Assembly (NCBI RefSeq): GCF_026314945.1
Contig: NZ_CP111121.1
Coordinates: forward strand, 3,968,001 to 4,032,000
From: Chryseobacterium fluminis
Lineage (GTDB): Bacteria > Bacteroidota > Bacteroidia > Flavobacteriales > Weeksellaceae
Direction of reading: 5' to 3'
DNA length: 64,000 bases
The notes under the pieces: generated by a model
Database searches by the model: none
The model's input: the letters and a program-made list of their open reading frames with translations, nothing else
What the model was told of the DNA's origin: nothing
Translations under genes and position numbers: made by a program
Shown: piece after piece, positions 35,513 through 45,228 of the stretch
How the letters are laid out: each line of letters begins with the position of its first letter
Numbering within the stretch: the stretch's first letter is position 1

Positions 35513-36910
35513 ATGAAACCCTTTATAACAGATCAATTTTTATTACAAAATAAATACGCTGAAGAACTCTACTTCAGGTATGCAGAAAAACAACCCATTA
35601 TTGATTATCACAATCACTTGATTCCTAAAGATATTGCAGAAGATACGGTCTTCGAAAATATCTCAAAGGTCTGGATTGCAGGAGACCATTACAAATGGAG
35701 AGCCATGCGTACCATGGGCGTGAATGAAAAATTCATTACAGGAGATGCCTCAGATAAAGAAAAATTTGAAGCATGGGCTAAAACCGTTCCTTACACTCTG
35801 CGAAATCCCCTGTATCACTGGACGCATCTGGAGTTAAAAAGATATTTCGGGATTAATGAATTGCTCAATGCAGATAATGCATCTGAAATTTATGAAAACA
35901 TCACGGCTCAGCTTCAGACGCCTGAAAAATCAACAAGAGGATTATTAAAAATGATGAATGTGGAATCGCTGTGCACAACGGAAGATCCTACAGATATTCT
36001 GAATTATCACCAGGATTTGGCGAAAAGCGATTTTAGTATTAAAGTAAGTACGGCATTCCGCCCGGATAAGGCCATTTTAATCGAGAACCACAATTTTGCA
36101 GATTATATCTCGAAATTGGGAGAATCCGCAGGAATAGAAATTAATTCTTACCAGACCTTGTGTGATGCTTTACTGAAAAGAATTGAGTATTTCCACGAAA
36201 ACGGATGCAGATTATGCGACCACGGATTAAATAATATTTCTTTCGAAGAATTTACAGAAGAAGAAGTAAGCACAATTTTCAATGATAAAATTTCAGGAAA
36301 AGTGATCGCTGAAAAACAGGTGAATCAGTTTAAAACTGCTATTTTATTATTCCTGGGTGAAGCTTACCACCAATACGGCTGGGTTCAGCAGTTCCACCTG
36401 GGAGCTTTGAGAAATAATAATGAAAGAATGCACAGAATTCTGGGTCCGGATACGGGATGGGATTCTATCGGTGACTTCGTGCAGGCTGAAACTCTGTCTA
36501 AGTTATTAAACACTCTGGATGGTAAAGATAAATTAACGAAAACAATCTTATACAATTTAAATCCTGCAGACAATGAGATTTTCGCGACCATGATCGGAAA
36601 TTTCAACGACGGCAGCATCAAAGGAAAAGTACAGTTCGGCTCAGGATGGTGGTTTTTGGACCAGAAAGACGGGATGATCAAGCAGATGAACGCCCTTTCG
36701 AACATGGGGCTGATCAGCTGTTTTGTCGGAATGTTAACGGATTCCAGAAGTTTTCTTTCGTACCCAAGACACGAATACTTCAGAAGAGTATTGTGTAATC
36801 TTTTCGGAGAAGAAATGAAAAACGGCGAACTGCCGGATGATATCGAGCTTATCGGGAAAACCATTTCAGATATCTGTTATCATAATGCTAAAAATTATTT
36901 TGATTTTTAA
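35513..36910 (+). CDS. uxaC: glucuronate/galacturonate isomerase
   Basis: This 465-residue enzyme matches the usual UxaC length (about 470). It shows the amidohydrolase-like metal motif DYHNHL near 31-36, plus GAYHQYGWVQQFHLGALRNNN-type core segments and the C-terminal YPRHEYFRR. It converts galacturonate to tagaturonate (or glucuronate to fructuronate), the first step of the saturated branch. It has no signal peptide. Confidence 0.93.
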   Translation: MKPFITDQFLLQNKYAEELYFRYAEKQPIIDYHNHLIPKDIAEDTVFENISKVWIAGDHYKWRAMRTMGVNEKFITGDASDKEKFEAWAKTVPYTLRNPLYHWTHLELKRYFGINELLNADNASEIYENITAQLQTPEKSTRGLLKMMNVESLCTTEDPTDILNYHQDLAKSDFSIKVSTAFRPDKAILIENHNFADYISKLGESAGIEINSYQTLCDALLKRIEYFHENGCRLCDHGLNNISFEEFTEEEVSTIFNDKISGKVIAEKQVNQFKTAILLFLGEAYHQYGWVQQFHLGALRNNNERMHRILGPDTGWDSIGDFVQAETLSKLLNTLDGKDKLTKTILYNLNPADNEIFATMIGNFNDGSIKGKVQFGSGWWFLDQKDGMIKQMNALSNMGLISCFVGMLTDSRSFLSYPRHEYFRRVLCNLFGEEMKNGELPDDIELIGKTISDICYHNAKNYFDF

Positions 36911-36932
36911 ATAACTAAAGCTGAAAACGATG

Positions 36933-37011
36933 AGATGCTCTGACAGGCTAAGCATGACAGCGTTGAAGTTACACTTAGCACTCGAAATGTCACACTGAGC
37001 CTGTCGACGTG
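36933..37011. repeat. dispersed imperfect inverted repeat, copy 3
   Basis: The arms GATGCTCTGACAGGCTAAGC and CACACTGAGCCTGTCGACGTG mirror each other across a ~28-nt middle. It lies between uxaC and kdgK and may mark a transcript boundary or processing site. Confidence 0.6.
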
Positions 37012-37076
37012 TTTTATCTTTGATTTCAACAAAATTTCAAATTAAAATAGAATAAATTCTATTCAAGTTTAAAAAA

Positions 37077-38084
37077 ATGAGTAACCAAATAGTCACATTC
37101 GGAGAAGTGATCATGCGACTTTCCCCACCCGGAAACAGAACCATGAAACAAAGTCACGAAATGGAGTTCTTTTTCGGCGGAACAGAGCTTAATGTAGCAT
37201 CTTCATTGGCAACCATGGGTTGTGATGTGAGGCATATCAGTAGTGTTTCTGATGATTTTGTGGGAGAATCGGCACTTTCTTTTGTTAAAAGTTTCGGAAT
37301 TGACACCCGTTTTATTTCTAAAAATGAACATCCTTTAGGTTTGTACTTTTTAGAAGTAGGATCGTCAGTGCGTGCCAGCAGAATTGCCTATAACAGGCTG
37401 AACGGCTCTTTTGCCAATATTAAGCCTGAAAAAATTGACTGGAAAAAGGCACTGGAAGACTGTCAGTATTTTCACTGGACAGGCATCAGCCCGGGAATTT
37501 CCCATGCAGCTTACGAAAGTTTGAAAGAAGGTCTACAAACTGCCCGTGAACTGGGAATAGAAGTGACCACCGATCCTGCTTACCGTTCCAATCTTTGGAA
37601 ATATGGTAAAAACGGAAATGAAGTTCTGAAAGAGCTGGTTTCTTTATCAACGATTTTTGTCGGCGGAGTGAATGAAATTAATGAAATATTGGAAACTCAG
37701 TTTCCTTCAGATAAAGAAGGTTTTCTGGAAGCTGCTGAAGAATTAAAGAAGCAATGTCCTTCTGTTCATAAAATCTTCGACAAAATAAGAATCGGTGTTA
37801 CGGCGAGTTCCCAGCAGACGCAGGGACGAGCTTTAGTAAACGGCAATTATTTTGAAACGAATCTTTTGGAAGTGAATCCTGTGGTCGACAGAATCGGAAC
37901 AGGAGATGCTTTCGCAGCAGGTTTAATTTATGGTTTAATGAATTACGATGACGCAAAAGCTCTAAATTTTGCGAACGCGGCATGTGCTATAAAACACACG
38001 ATTTTGGGCGACATTAATTACAGCAGCGCAGAAGATATTCTCGAAGTAATGGACGGAAACTCCGGAGGACGTATCAAGAGATAA
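37077..38084 (+). CDS. kdgK: 2-dehydro-3-deoxygluconokinase (PfkB family)
   Basis: This 335-residue PfkB sugar kinase starts with VTFGEVIMRLSPPG, has FFGGTELNVASSLA (substrate site) and the C-terminal signature RIGTGDAFAAGLIYG with the catalytic Asp. It phosphorylates KDG from both uronate branches to KDPG. It is followed 87 nt downstream by eda. Confidence 0.92.
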   Translation: MSNQIVTFGEVIMRLSPPGNRTMKQSHEMEFFFGGTELNVASSLATMGCDVRHISSVSDDFVGESALSFVKSFGIDTRFISKNEHPLGLYFLEVGSSVRASRIAYNRLNGSFANIKPEKIDWKKALEDCQYFHWTGISPGISHAAYESLKEGLQTARELGIEVTTDPAYRSNLWKYGKNGNEVLKELVSLSTIFVGGVNEINEILETQFPSDKEGFLEAAEELKKQCPSVHKIFDKIRIGVTASSQQTQGRALVNGNYFETNLLEVNPVVDRIGTGDAFAAGLIYGLMNYDDAKALNFANAACAIKHTILGDINYSSAEDILEVMDGNSGGRIKR

Positions 38085-38171
38085 GTTCTCCAAAAAGTCT
38101 TGAAAGAACAGCATACTAAAGGATGGATTTAATCCTATTAAAGATTATTTTCAACAAAATAATTTAATAAA

Positions 38172-38834
38172 ATGACAAAGATTCAATCAGTTACCAATAC
38201 CATCATCAATCAGGGAGCTTTACCTCTGTATTATAATGCTGATGAAACGGTAACTTTAGAGATATTAAGATCACTTTACAAAGCAGGAATCCGTGCAGTA
38301 GAATATACAAGCCGTGGGGAAGCTGCGTTGAGTAATTTCATTAAAATGGTGGAAGTTCGTAACGAGGAAATGCCCGAAATGCTTTTGGGAATCGGAACCA
38401 TAAAAAATCTACAGAAGGCTGAGGAATATTATAAAGCGGGAGCGGATTTTTTCATCAGTCCTGGTTTTGTAGCAGAAGTGGCCGCCTATTTAATTCCCAA
38501 AGATCTGTTATACAGCCCGGGTTGTATGACACCTACGGAAATTATTACGGCTGAAACTGCAGGCGTAACCTTCATTAAATTATTTCCTGGAAATGCTTTG
38601 GGAACAGGTTTTATGAGTGCCATTAAAGATGTTTTCCCAAATCTGAAATTTATGCCTACCGGTGGTGTAGACACCACTAAAGAAAGTATTGCAAGCTGGT
38701 TTAGTGCCGGTGTTGCCGCAGTAGGAATGGGTAGTAAACTGGTAAGCAAAGAATTGATGCTTGCGAAAGACTATCTCACGATAGAAAATGAAACCAGGAA
38801 GGTGCTGGAAATTATTCAGACTTTAAAGCAGTAA
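38172..38834 (+). CDS. eda: KDPG / 4-hydroxy-2-oxoglutarate aldolase
   Basis: This 220-residue class I aldolase has AVEYTSRG (catalytic Glu region), LGIGTI, FFISPGF, SPGCMTPTE and TFIKLFPGN with the Schiff-base Lys, plus MPTGGV. It splits KDPG into pyruvate and glyceraldehyde-3-phosphate, the end of the pathway. Length is normal. Confidence 0.93.
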   Translation: MTKIQSVTNTIINQGALPLYYNADETVTLEILRSLYKAGIRAVEYTSRGEAALSNFIKMVEVRNEEMPEMLLGIGTIKNLQKAEEYYKAGADFFISPGFVAEVAAYLIPKDLLYSPGCMTPTEIITAETAGVTFIKLFPGNALGTGFMSAIKDVFPNLKFMPTGGVDTTKESIASWFSAGVAAVGMGSKLVSKELMLAKDYLTIENETRKVLEIIQTLKQ

Positions 38835-38949
38835 TGGTTCAGCAGGGTAAGGTTCTCTGGAACAGATCGTATTCAATAAATCTTTTCGGACTCTGCACTA
38901 AAATAATTTCATTATCAAAAAAACAATATAACTAATTCAAAATATTATT

Positions 38950-40479
38950 ATGAGTTCGGTTAAATCTCTTAAACCAAGTCAATACAGGTGGACTATCTGT
39001 TTACTGTTATTCCTCGCCACCACTATTAATTATTTAGACCGTCAGGTTTTATCATTGACGTGGAAAGACTTCATCGCTCCGGAATTTCATTGGAATAATA
39101 ATGACTATGGCAATATCACTGCGCTATTCTCTATTTTTTATGCCATAGGAATGCTTTTTGCCGGAAAGTTTGTAGATTGGATGGATACCAAAAGAGGTTT
39201 TCTCTGGGCCATCGGCGTATGGTCTGTTGGTGCAGTTCTGCACGCATTCTGCGGAATGGCAACGGCAGGTATTCTTACAGACAATTGGCTGGCAGGTTTT
39301 CAGGGATCTAAAGACCTGATAGGAACAGTATCCAATACCTCTGCCATCATCAGTACCAGCGTAACTCTGTTTATTTTTGCCCGTTTTGTTTTAGCTATTG
39401 GTGAGGCCGGAAATTTTCCGGCAGCTATTAAAACCACAGCAGAATATTTTCCTAAAAAAGACCGTGCATTTTCTACCAGTATATGGAATGCAGGAGCTAC
39501 GGTAGGAGCTTTGGCAGCACCCATCACAATTCCTTTCATTGCAAAGTCAATGGGCTGGGAATGGGCATTTATCATCATTGGTGCATTAGGATTTGTCTGG
39601 ATGGGACTTTGGGTTTTCGTATACAAGAAGCCCCATTTACACAGAAGAGTTAATGAGCATGAATTAAATTATATCAATCAGGATCAGGACGATCTTCCCA
39701 ACGAAGATACTTCGGTTCCGGAAAAGGTATTTACATTCAGAGAATGTTTCAGCTACAGACAGACCTGGGCTTTTGCCTTCGGAAAGTTCATGACAGACGG
39801 AGTCTGGTGGTTCTTTTTATTCTGGACTCCGGCCTATTTGAGCTCAGTATACAAAATGGATTCCACACAAAGCGCATTCCCGTTATTTGTTCTGTATATG
39901 ATTACGTTGTTGTCTATCATAGGAGGATGGCTTCCGAAATATTTTGTTGAAAAGAAAGGAATGAATGCTTATTCAGGAAGAATGAAAGCCATGTTGATCT
40001 TCGCATTTTTCCCGTTATTGGCATTATTGGCGCAACCTTTAGGTTCAGCGACCTATTGGATTCCGGTTTTAATTATCGGGATTGCAGGAGCAGCGCACCA
40101 GGCATGGTCAGCAAATATTTTCTCTACCGTTGGCGATATGTTCCCTAAAAAGGCGATTGCCACTATTACAGGAATTGGTGGGATGGCTGGAGGAATCGGG
40201 TCATTCCTAATCAATAAATCTTCGGGGTTATTGTTTGATCATGCGCATAAAGCCTGGTCAACGGTTGACGGAATTCCTTTATTGGAAAAATATCCTCAGT
40301 ATATTAATGAAAGATTGCCGGATGGATTTTTTGAGCAATTGGAGAAATCAGGAGCCATTATAAAAGACGGAATTGATAAGGGATATATGATCATTTTTTC
40401 AGTCTGTGCCGTAGCTTATCTTATCGCATGGACGGTCATGAAAACATTGGTTCCGAAATATAAAGTAATAAGTAAATAG
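38950..40479 (+). CDS. exuT: MFS hexuronate transporter
   Basis: This 509-residue protein has about 12 membrane segments and the anion:cation symporter signature TTINYLDRQVLSLTW near its first helix, followed by GNITALFSIFYAIGM and RFVLAIGEAGNFPAAIKTTAEYFP. Its place inside the uronate operon fits uptake of galacturonate/glucuronate monomers across the inner membrane. A long hydrophilic loop near residues 215-260 separates the two halves. Confidence 0.87.
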   Translation: MSSVKSLKPSQYRWTICLLLFLATTINYLDRQVLSLTWKDFIAPEFHWNNNDYGNITALFSIFYAIGMLFAGKFVDWMDTKRGFLWAIGVWSVGAVLHAFCGMATAGILTDNWLAGFQGSKDLIGTVSNTSAIISTSVTLFIFARFVLAIGEAGNFPAAIKTTAEYFPKKDRAFSTSIWNAGATVGALAAPITIPFIAKSMGWEWAFIIIGALGFVWMGLWVFVYKKPHLHRRVNEHELNYINQDQDDLPNEDTSVPEKVFTFRECFSYRQTWAFAFGKFMTDGVWWFFLFWTPAYLSSVYKMDSTQSAFPLFVLYMITLLSIIGGWLPKYFVEKKGMNAYSGRMKAMLIFAFFPLLALLAQPLGSATYWIPVLIIGIAGAAHQAWSANIFSTVGDMFPKKAIATITGIGGMAGGIGSFLINKSSGLLFDHAHKAWSTVDGIPLLEKYPQYINERLPDGFFEQLEKSGAIIKDGIDKGYMIIFSVCAVAYLIAWTVMKTLVPKYKVISK

Positions 40480-40502
40480 TATTCGATAAATAAATTAGTA
40501 TT

Positions 40503-40534
40503 AAACCTTCAAGGTTTTTAAACCTTGAAGGTTT
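40503..40534. terminator. 15-bp hairpin, terminator-like
   Basis: AAACCTTCAAGGTTT and AAACCTTGAAGGTTT pair perfectly across 2 nt, 23 nt after the transporter stop. There is no T run beyond the stem itself, and uxaB follows on the same strand, so it may only partly stop transcription. It is related to the stem at 15183-15213. Confidence 0.5.
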
Positions 40535-40614
40535 GATTTAAAAAATATATATATCAGGTTTTAAAAAGAAACCTTAGCGCCTTTTGTGTTAAAAATAAAA
40601 TCATCAATAAAAAG

Positions 40615-42078
40615 ATGGAAAATCAGACAAAACAAAAATTAAATCGTGAATTACAAGGTTCCCAGGAAAAACTTCCAGTCAAAATTGTACAGTTTGGAGG
40701 TGGGAATTTCATGAGAGGATTCACAGATTACGTAATTGATAAATTAAATAAAGAAGCAGGATTTAATGCAGGAATTGTAAATGTTCAGCCAACGGCGGGC
40801 GGCTCGGTTCATAAACTGGAAGAGCAGGATAATCTGTACACACTTTTTACAAGAGGAATTAAAAAAGGAGAGATCATTGATGAAAAACAGGTAATTTCTG
40901 CAATTCAGAAGTCGATCAATCCCTATACAAATTACGGTGAATTCTTAGCGTTGGCAAAAGAAGAAGAATTAGAATTTATCTTCTCAAACACCACAGAAAC
41001 AGGAATTGCTTACGATGAATCGGAGAATAATTATCTTGGACCGCACAAAAATTTTCCCGCAAAATTAACGGTTTTACTCTATGAGAGATTTAAGCATTTT
41101 AATGGGGCGGGCGATAAGGGCGTCCGAATTATTCCATGTGAGTTAATTGAAGACAATGCCTTTGCATTAAAAGATATTATCCTGAAGTATAGCGAACTCT
41201 GGAACCTAGACCCTGACTTTGTGCAATGGATTAACCAGAATAATTATTTTCATAATACCTTAGTGGACAGGATTGTTCCGGGTTATCCTAAAGATGACGC
41301 AGAATCATACGAGAATCAGTTGGATTACGAAGATCAGATGATGGTGGTTTCTGAGACATTCCTGCTTTGGGTGATTCAGGATGCCGGAAATCTGAGAACC
41401 AGAATCCCTTTTGATCAGATCAATGAACAGATTTTAGTAGTGAACGATATTCAGCCTTATCGCCTGAGAAAAGTGAGAATTCTGAATGGTGGTCATACGT
41501 TAATGCTGGCTCCGGCGGTTTTATCAGGAAAAGAAACAGTAAAGGAATCTATTGAAGATGCGTTTATCGGTAAATTTTTAAAGAAAACCATTTTTAATGA
41601 AGTGAATCCTACTTTAGGGCTAGATGAATCGGAACTGAAGGATTTTGCAGATGAAGTTTTCGACAGATTCAGAAACCCTTTTATTAAGCATTATCAGGCC
41701 AGTATCGCTTTATATTTTGTTTCTAAATTTAAAGTCAGAATTCTTCCGAGCTTGCTGGGTTATGTTGAAATCAACAAAAAATTACCGCTGAATCTGGTAT
41801 TTTCTTTAGCCAGTTTAATCAGGTTCTATCAGGGAAGTTTTGGAGAAAAATCATTACCTGTTAATGATGAGGAAGCTATTGTTGATCGATTCAAAGAAAT
41901 CTGGAAAAATGCAGATTATGAGAAAGTAGCAGAACTGTCATTAGGTGAAACCATCTTTTGGAATCTAGATCTTACACAGATAAACGGACTGAAAGAGGCG
42001 GTGGCAAAAGCCTTGTGGGAAATAGATCACAATGGTGTAGAAAAGGCCTATCACAACTTTATACAATTTTATTCTTAA
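40615..42078 (+). CDS. uxaB: tagaturonate reductase (mannitol dehydrogenase family)
   Basis: This 487-residue enzyme has a Rossmann start (VQFGGGNFMRGFTDYVIDKL), the family's NTTETGIAY and the catalytic KVRILNGGHT segment. It reduces tagaturonate to altronate with NADH. The length fits UxaB, and uxaA follows after 4 nt. Confidence 0.92.
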   Translation: MENQTKQKLNRELQGSQEKLPVKIVQFGGGNFMRGFTDYVIDKLNKEAGFNAGIVNVQPTAGGSVHKLEEQDNLYTLFTRGIKKGEIIDEKQVISAIQKSINPYTNYGEFLALAKEEELEFIFSNTTETGIAYDESENNYLGPHKNFPAKLTVLLYERFKHFNGAGDKGVRIIPCELIEDNAFALKDIILKYSELWNLDPDFVQWINQNNYFHNTLVDRIVPGYPKDDAESYENQLDYEDQMMVVSETFLLWVIQDAGNLRTRIPFDQINEQILVVNDIQPYRLRKVRILNGGHTLMLAPAVLSGKETVKESIEDAFIGKFLKKTIFNEVNPTLGLDESELKDFADEVFDRFRNPFIKHYQASIALYFVSKFKVRILPSLLGYVEINKKLPLNLVFSLASLIRFYQGSFGEKSLPVNDEEAIVDRFKEIWKNADYEKVAELSLGETIFWNLDLTQINGLKEAVAKALWEIDHNGVEKAYHNFIQFYS

Positions 42079-42082
42079 AAAA

Positions 42083-43696
42083 ATGCAAAAGAAAGTACTG
42101 AAATTAAATCCCAGAGATAATGTAGCGGTTGCGCTGGTAGATCTTGCGCAGCGGGAAACGGTTACTTTGGATGAACTGACTTATGAAATCATAAAAGACA
42201 CGAAAGCAAAACATAAATTCGTGACCGAAAACCTCGCCGTAGGTGATTCTATCATCATGTACGGTGTTTTGGTAGGAAAAGCCAGTCAGCCGATCCGGAA
42301 AGGAGAAGTGATTACCACTGAAAATGTAAAACACCAAAGCGCAAAAGTACAAGGAAAAACAGAAACCACTTCATGGACGGCTCCGGATGTGGCTAAATGG
42401 AAAGATAAAACCTTCATGGGCTATCACCGTGAAGACGGACAGGTCGGAACGGAAAACGTATGGCTGTTCTTTCCATTGGTTTTTTGTGAAAATAGAAATG
42501 TCGAGATCTTAAAAGATGTTTTTGAGAAAGAACTGTTGTTTGAAAAAGTGACAAAGCATCAGTTGCTTTTAAGATCACTAATTAATAATTCTGAAGCAGA
42601 AACTCCTGTTGAAGAAGAAAAAGAAACAAAAGTATTTCAAAATATTGATGTTAAATTCATTACACATCAGGGCGGCTGTGGCGGTATTCGTCAGGATGCC
42701 GAAGCACTGGGAAGACTGCTTGCCGGATACGTTAACAATCCGAACGTGGCAGGAGCAACGGTTTTAAGCCTGGGATGTCAGAATTTGCAGGTTCAGATTT
42801 TTAGAGAGGCCTTAGAAAAGATAAGTCCCGATAACAAAAAACCGATCATCGTTTACGAGCAGCAAAAGTCCGGAACGGTAGATGAAATGCTTAACGGAAT
42901 CATCAAAGATTCCTACCAGGCCATCAAACAGGCTAATGAAATAGAAAGAAAACCTGCCCCGATCTCTAAATTGGTTTTAGGATTGGAATGTGGTGGTTCA
43001 GATGGTTTTTCAGGGATTTCTGCCAATCCTGTTTTAGGACAATTGTCGGATTTAATGGCAGGAATCGGAGGTTCAACCATTCTTTCTGAATTCCCGGAAT
43101 TATGTGGAGTAGAACAGGAGCTGGTTAACCGTTGCGTGAATGAAGCTGATGCAGAAAGGTTTTTACAATTAATGAAAGATTTTGAAAATTCAGTCGTTGC
43201 TGCAGGATCTGGCTTTGATATGAATCCGTCGCCGGGGAATATTAAAGATGGACTAATAACCGATGCTATGAAATCTGCAGGAGCGGCTAAAAAAGGCGGA
43301 TCATCGCCAATCAATGATGTGCTCGATTTTACAGAATACATCAGGGAGCCCGGTTTAAATCTGCTGTGCACACCCGGAAATGATGTAGAATGTACGACCG
43401 CTTTGGTCGGTTCCGGCTCCAATGTGGTTTTATTTACCACAGGCTTGGGTACACCTACAGGAAACCCTGTCGTTCCGGTAGTGAAAATTTCTTCAAATAC
43501 AACATTAGCAGAAAGAATGCCTGATATCATCGACTTCAACACAGGTGATGTAATTACCGGTGAAAAGTCGATCGATGAAAAAGCCGAAGAACTGTTGGAA
43601 TTTATTATAGAAGTTGCCAGCGGAGGAGTAAAAACCAAGGCTGCCATTCTTAATCAAAATGATTTTATTCCCTGGAGAAGAGGAGTAAGCTTATAA
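42083..43696 (+). CDS. uxaA: altronate dehydratase
   Basis: This 537-residue protein has an N-terminal SAF-like domain (about 1-95) and a large catalytic domain with GYHREDGQVGTENVW, THQGGCGGIRQDAEALGRLL, LGLECGGSDGFSG and LCTPGNDVECTTALVGSG. It dehydrates altronate to KDG, joining the branch that KdgK and Eda complete. It ends the operon before the hairpin at 43747-43776. Confidence 0.93.
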   Translation: MQKKVLKLNPRDNVAVALVDLAQRETVTLDELTYEIIKDTKAKHKFVTENLAVGDSIIMYGVLVGKASQPIRKGEVITTENVKHQSAKVQGKTETTSWTAPDVAKWKDKTFMGYHREDGQVGTENVWLFFPLVFCENRNVEILKDVFEKELLFEKVTKHQLLLRSLINNSEAETPVEEEKETKVFQNIDVKFITHQGGCGGIRQDAEALGRLLAGYVNNPNVAGATVLSLGCQNLQVQIFREALEKISPDNKKPIIVYEQQKSGTVDEMLNGIIKDSYQAIKQANEIERKPAPISKLVLGLECGGSDGFSGISANPVLGQLSDLMAGIGGSTILSEFPELCGVEQELVNRCVNEADAERFLQLMKDFENSVVAAGSGFDMNPSPGNIKDGLITDAMKSAGAAKKGGSSPINDVLDFTEYIREPGLNLLCTPGNDVECTTALVGSGSNVVLFTTGLGTPTGNPVVPVVKISSNTTLAERMPDIIDFNTGDVITGEKSIDEKAEELLEFIIEVASGGVKTKAAILNQNDFIPWRRGVSL

Positions 43697-43746
43697 TTAA
43701 TTTTAATTTAATAATTATTGTTTTAATTATATAAATATTAGGGTTG

Positions 43747-43780
43747 AAAATGCTTTCCATTGATGGAAGGCATTTTCTTT
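43747..43780 (+). terminator. rho-independent terminator after uxaA
   Basis: A 13-bp stem (AAAATGCTTTCCA / TGGAAGGCATTTT, one G-T wobble) with a 4-nt loop is followed by a T-rich tail. Confidence 0.8.
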
Positions 43781-43883
43781 TGATTTGCCCACAAAAGTAC
43801 AGGCATTTTTAAAATATAGATACTAATAGAAATAAACCAACTTTTAAACTTTGTATATAGTAAATGGGCTTATTCAATAATTT

Positions 43884-44897
43884 CTAGGAAAATTTTTTTA
43901 TTAACCGTCTGGCATTTTTTTCAATTAATTCATATGAAATTGCTGAAAAAATTAATAAAACCAAAACGAAAATAGAAAAGAATTGTAGGTTATTAGTTGG
44001 TATATGATAATGTATACATGCTTTTTCCATTATTACATGAACAGGATATTGAAGTATATATAGTGAATAACTGACTTCTCCTAAATAATGTAATATTTTA
44101 TTATTAAATATTTTTGTTATGTAACCATTATTTGCAGATATCAAAATTATTAGTGGAGCAAATGTTACAGCCAACAAACCATTATGCAGTTGTAATGATG
44201 TGAATTTGAAAATGATAATTGTTATTAATACAAATATTATTATTAAAATGTCATAGTTTTTAACTTTTATTTTTGTTAAAAAAAACAATGCGGATAAATT
44301 TCCAATTAGAAATTCATTTAAATGTATGACTGGAAAATAAAATACAAAATCATGGCTTTTTGAAGGATATCCTTCATAAAAATACATAAGAAAAAAGTGG
44401 GTAAATAACTGGCTTATAATCCAAAATGTAATTATAGCTATTGATACGGTCTTAAAAGTATACTTTTTAAGAAAGTAAAAAATGAGAGGGAATAAGCTAT
44501 AAAAAAATATTTCAACAGAAATAGACCATCCAGGCATATTTAATGTTAAAGGAAATCCGGGGATCCACGATTGTATACCTAAAATATGATAAAGAATCAG
44601 TGTCTTACTGTTATTGTCCGAAATTGTTAAAAACAACAGTAATGCAAAAATGTACATAGGATATATTCTGGCAAATCTGTTTTTATAATAATCAAATGCA
44701 TTAATACTTTTATTATTATAGGCTATAACCATAATAAAACCCGATAAGATAAAAAAATAGCTTACACCAATATTAGCATGAGAAATGATAAAATTGATAT
44801 AATCATTTTCATAAAAAAAAGTATTATGTCCGAAATGAAATATCACAATTGATATTGCAGCTAAAAACCGGGTAAAAGTAATTTGATTTATCATCAT
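43884..44897 (-). CDS. membrane acyltransferase (AT3/OafA type)
   Basis: This 337-residue integral membrane protein has around ten hydrophobic helices, with FTRFLAAISIVIFHFGH at the N-terminus (catalytic His) and GVSYFFILSGFIM after it, the signature of acyltransferase family 3. Such enzymes O-acylate surface polysaccharides. Start at the double ATG near 44897 is preferred because the family begins just before the first helix; an upstream start at 44936 adds a polar tail. The gene is visibly more AT-rich than its neighbours, a hint of transfer. It converges on the uronate operon. Confidence 0.85.
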   Translation of the reverse strand: MMINQITFTRFLAAISIVIFHFGHNTFFYENDYINFIISHANIGVSYFFILSGFIMVIAYNNKSINAFDYYKNRFARIYPMYIFALLLFLTISDNNSKTLILYHILGIQSWIPGFPLTLNMPGWSISVEIFFYSLFPLIFYFLKKYTFKTVSIAIITFWIISQLFTHFFLMYFYEGYPSKSHDFVFYFPVIHLNEFLIGNLSALFFLTKIKVKNYDILIIIFVLITIIIFKFTSLQLHNGLLAVTFAPLIILISANNGYITKIFNNKILHYLGEVSYSLYILQYPVHVIMEKACIHYHIPTNNLQFFSIFVLVLLIFSAISYELIEKNARRLIKKFS

Positions 44898-45054
44898 AAA
44901 ATTTGTGCTACGATTTGATTGTACACAATGCACCAATCCAAACTATAATCTGGCAAAAATAATGAAATTAATAATAATACAAAATTTTTAGTTCGTGTTA
45001 TAAAAGCCTATTGCTCAGGACGGATAATAAACCATTTCTTCCTCGCTGGTAAAT

Positions 45055-45228
45055 GTTAGCGCGGTTAAATGGTGGTGTTAAAATGACAGTGTTAAAATAA
45101 TAGCGAGGGTTTGTTAAAATGATAGCGCGTTAAAATAATAGCGCGGGTGTAAAATGATAGCGTAAAATGATGGCGCGGAGTAAAATGATAGCGCGGTAAA
45201 ATGATAGCGCGGATTTGTAATCCGTGCT
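45055..45228. repeat. degenerate tandem array of TTAAAATGATAGCGCGG-type units ending in a REP-like hairpin
   Basis: About nine or ten imperfect 12-20-nt units built on T(T)AAAATGATAGCGCGG follow one another, and the last one continues into AGCGCGGATT-TGT-AATCCGTGCT, a 10-bp hairpin at 45206-45228. The hairpin's twin lies at 45819-45841 past the RAYT gene. Unit lengths vary, so this is not a CRISPR array. Confidence 0.8.

Noticed and set aside
42913..43647. 244-codon minus-strand frame
   Set aside because: It is antisense to uxaA, whose conserved motifs lie there.
45055..45228. CRISPR-like repeat array
   Set aside because: Units are short (12-20 nt), degenerate, without unique spacers of even length, and no cas gene is near; it fits REP-type repeats beside the RAYT.
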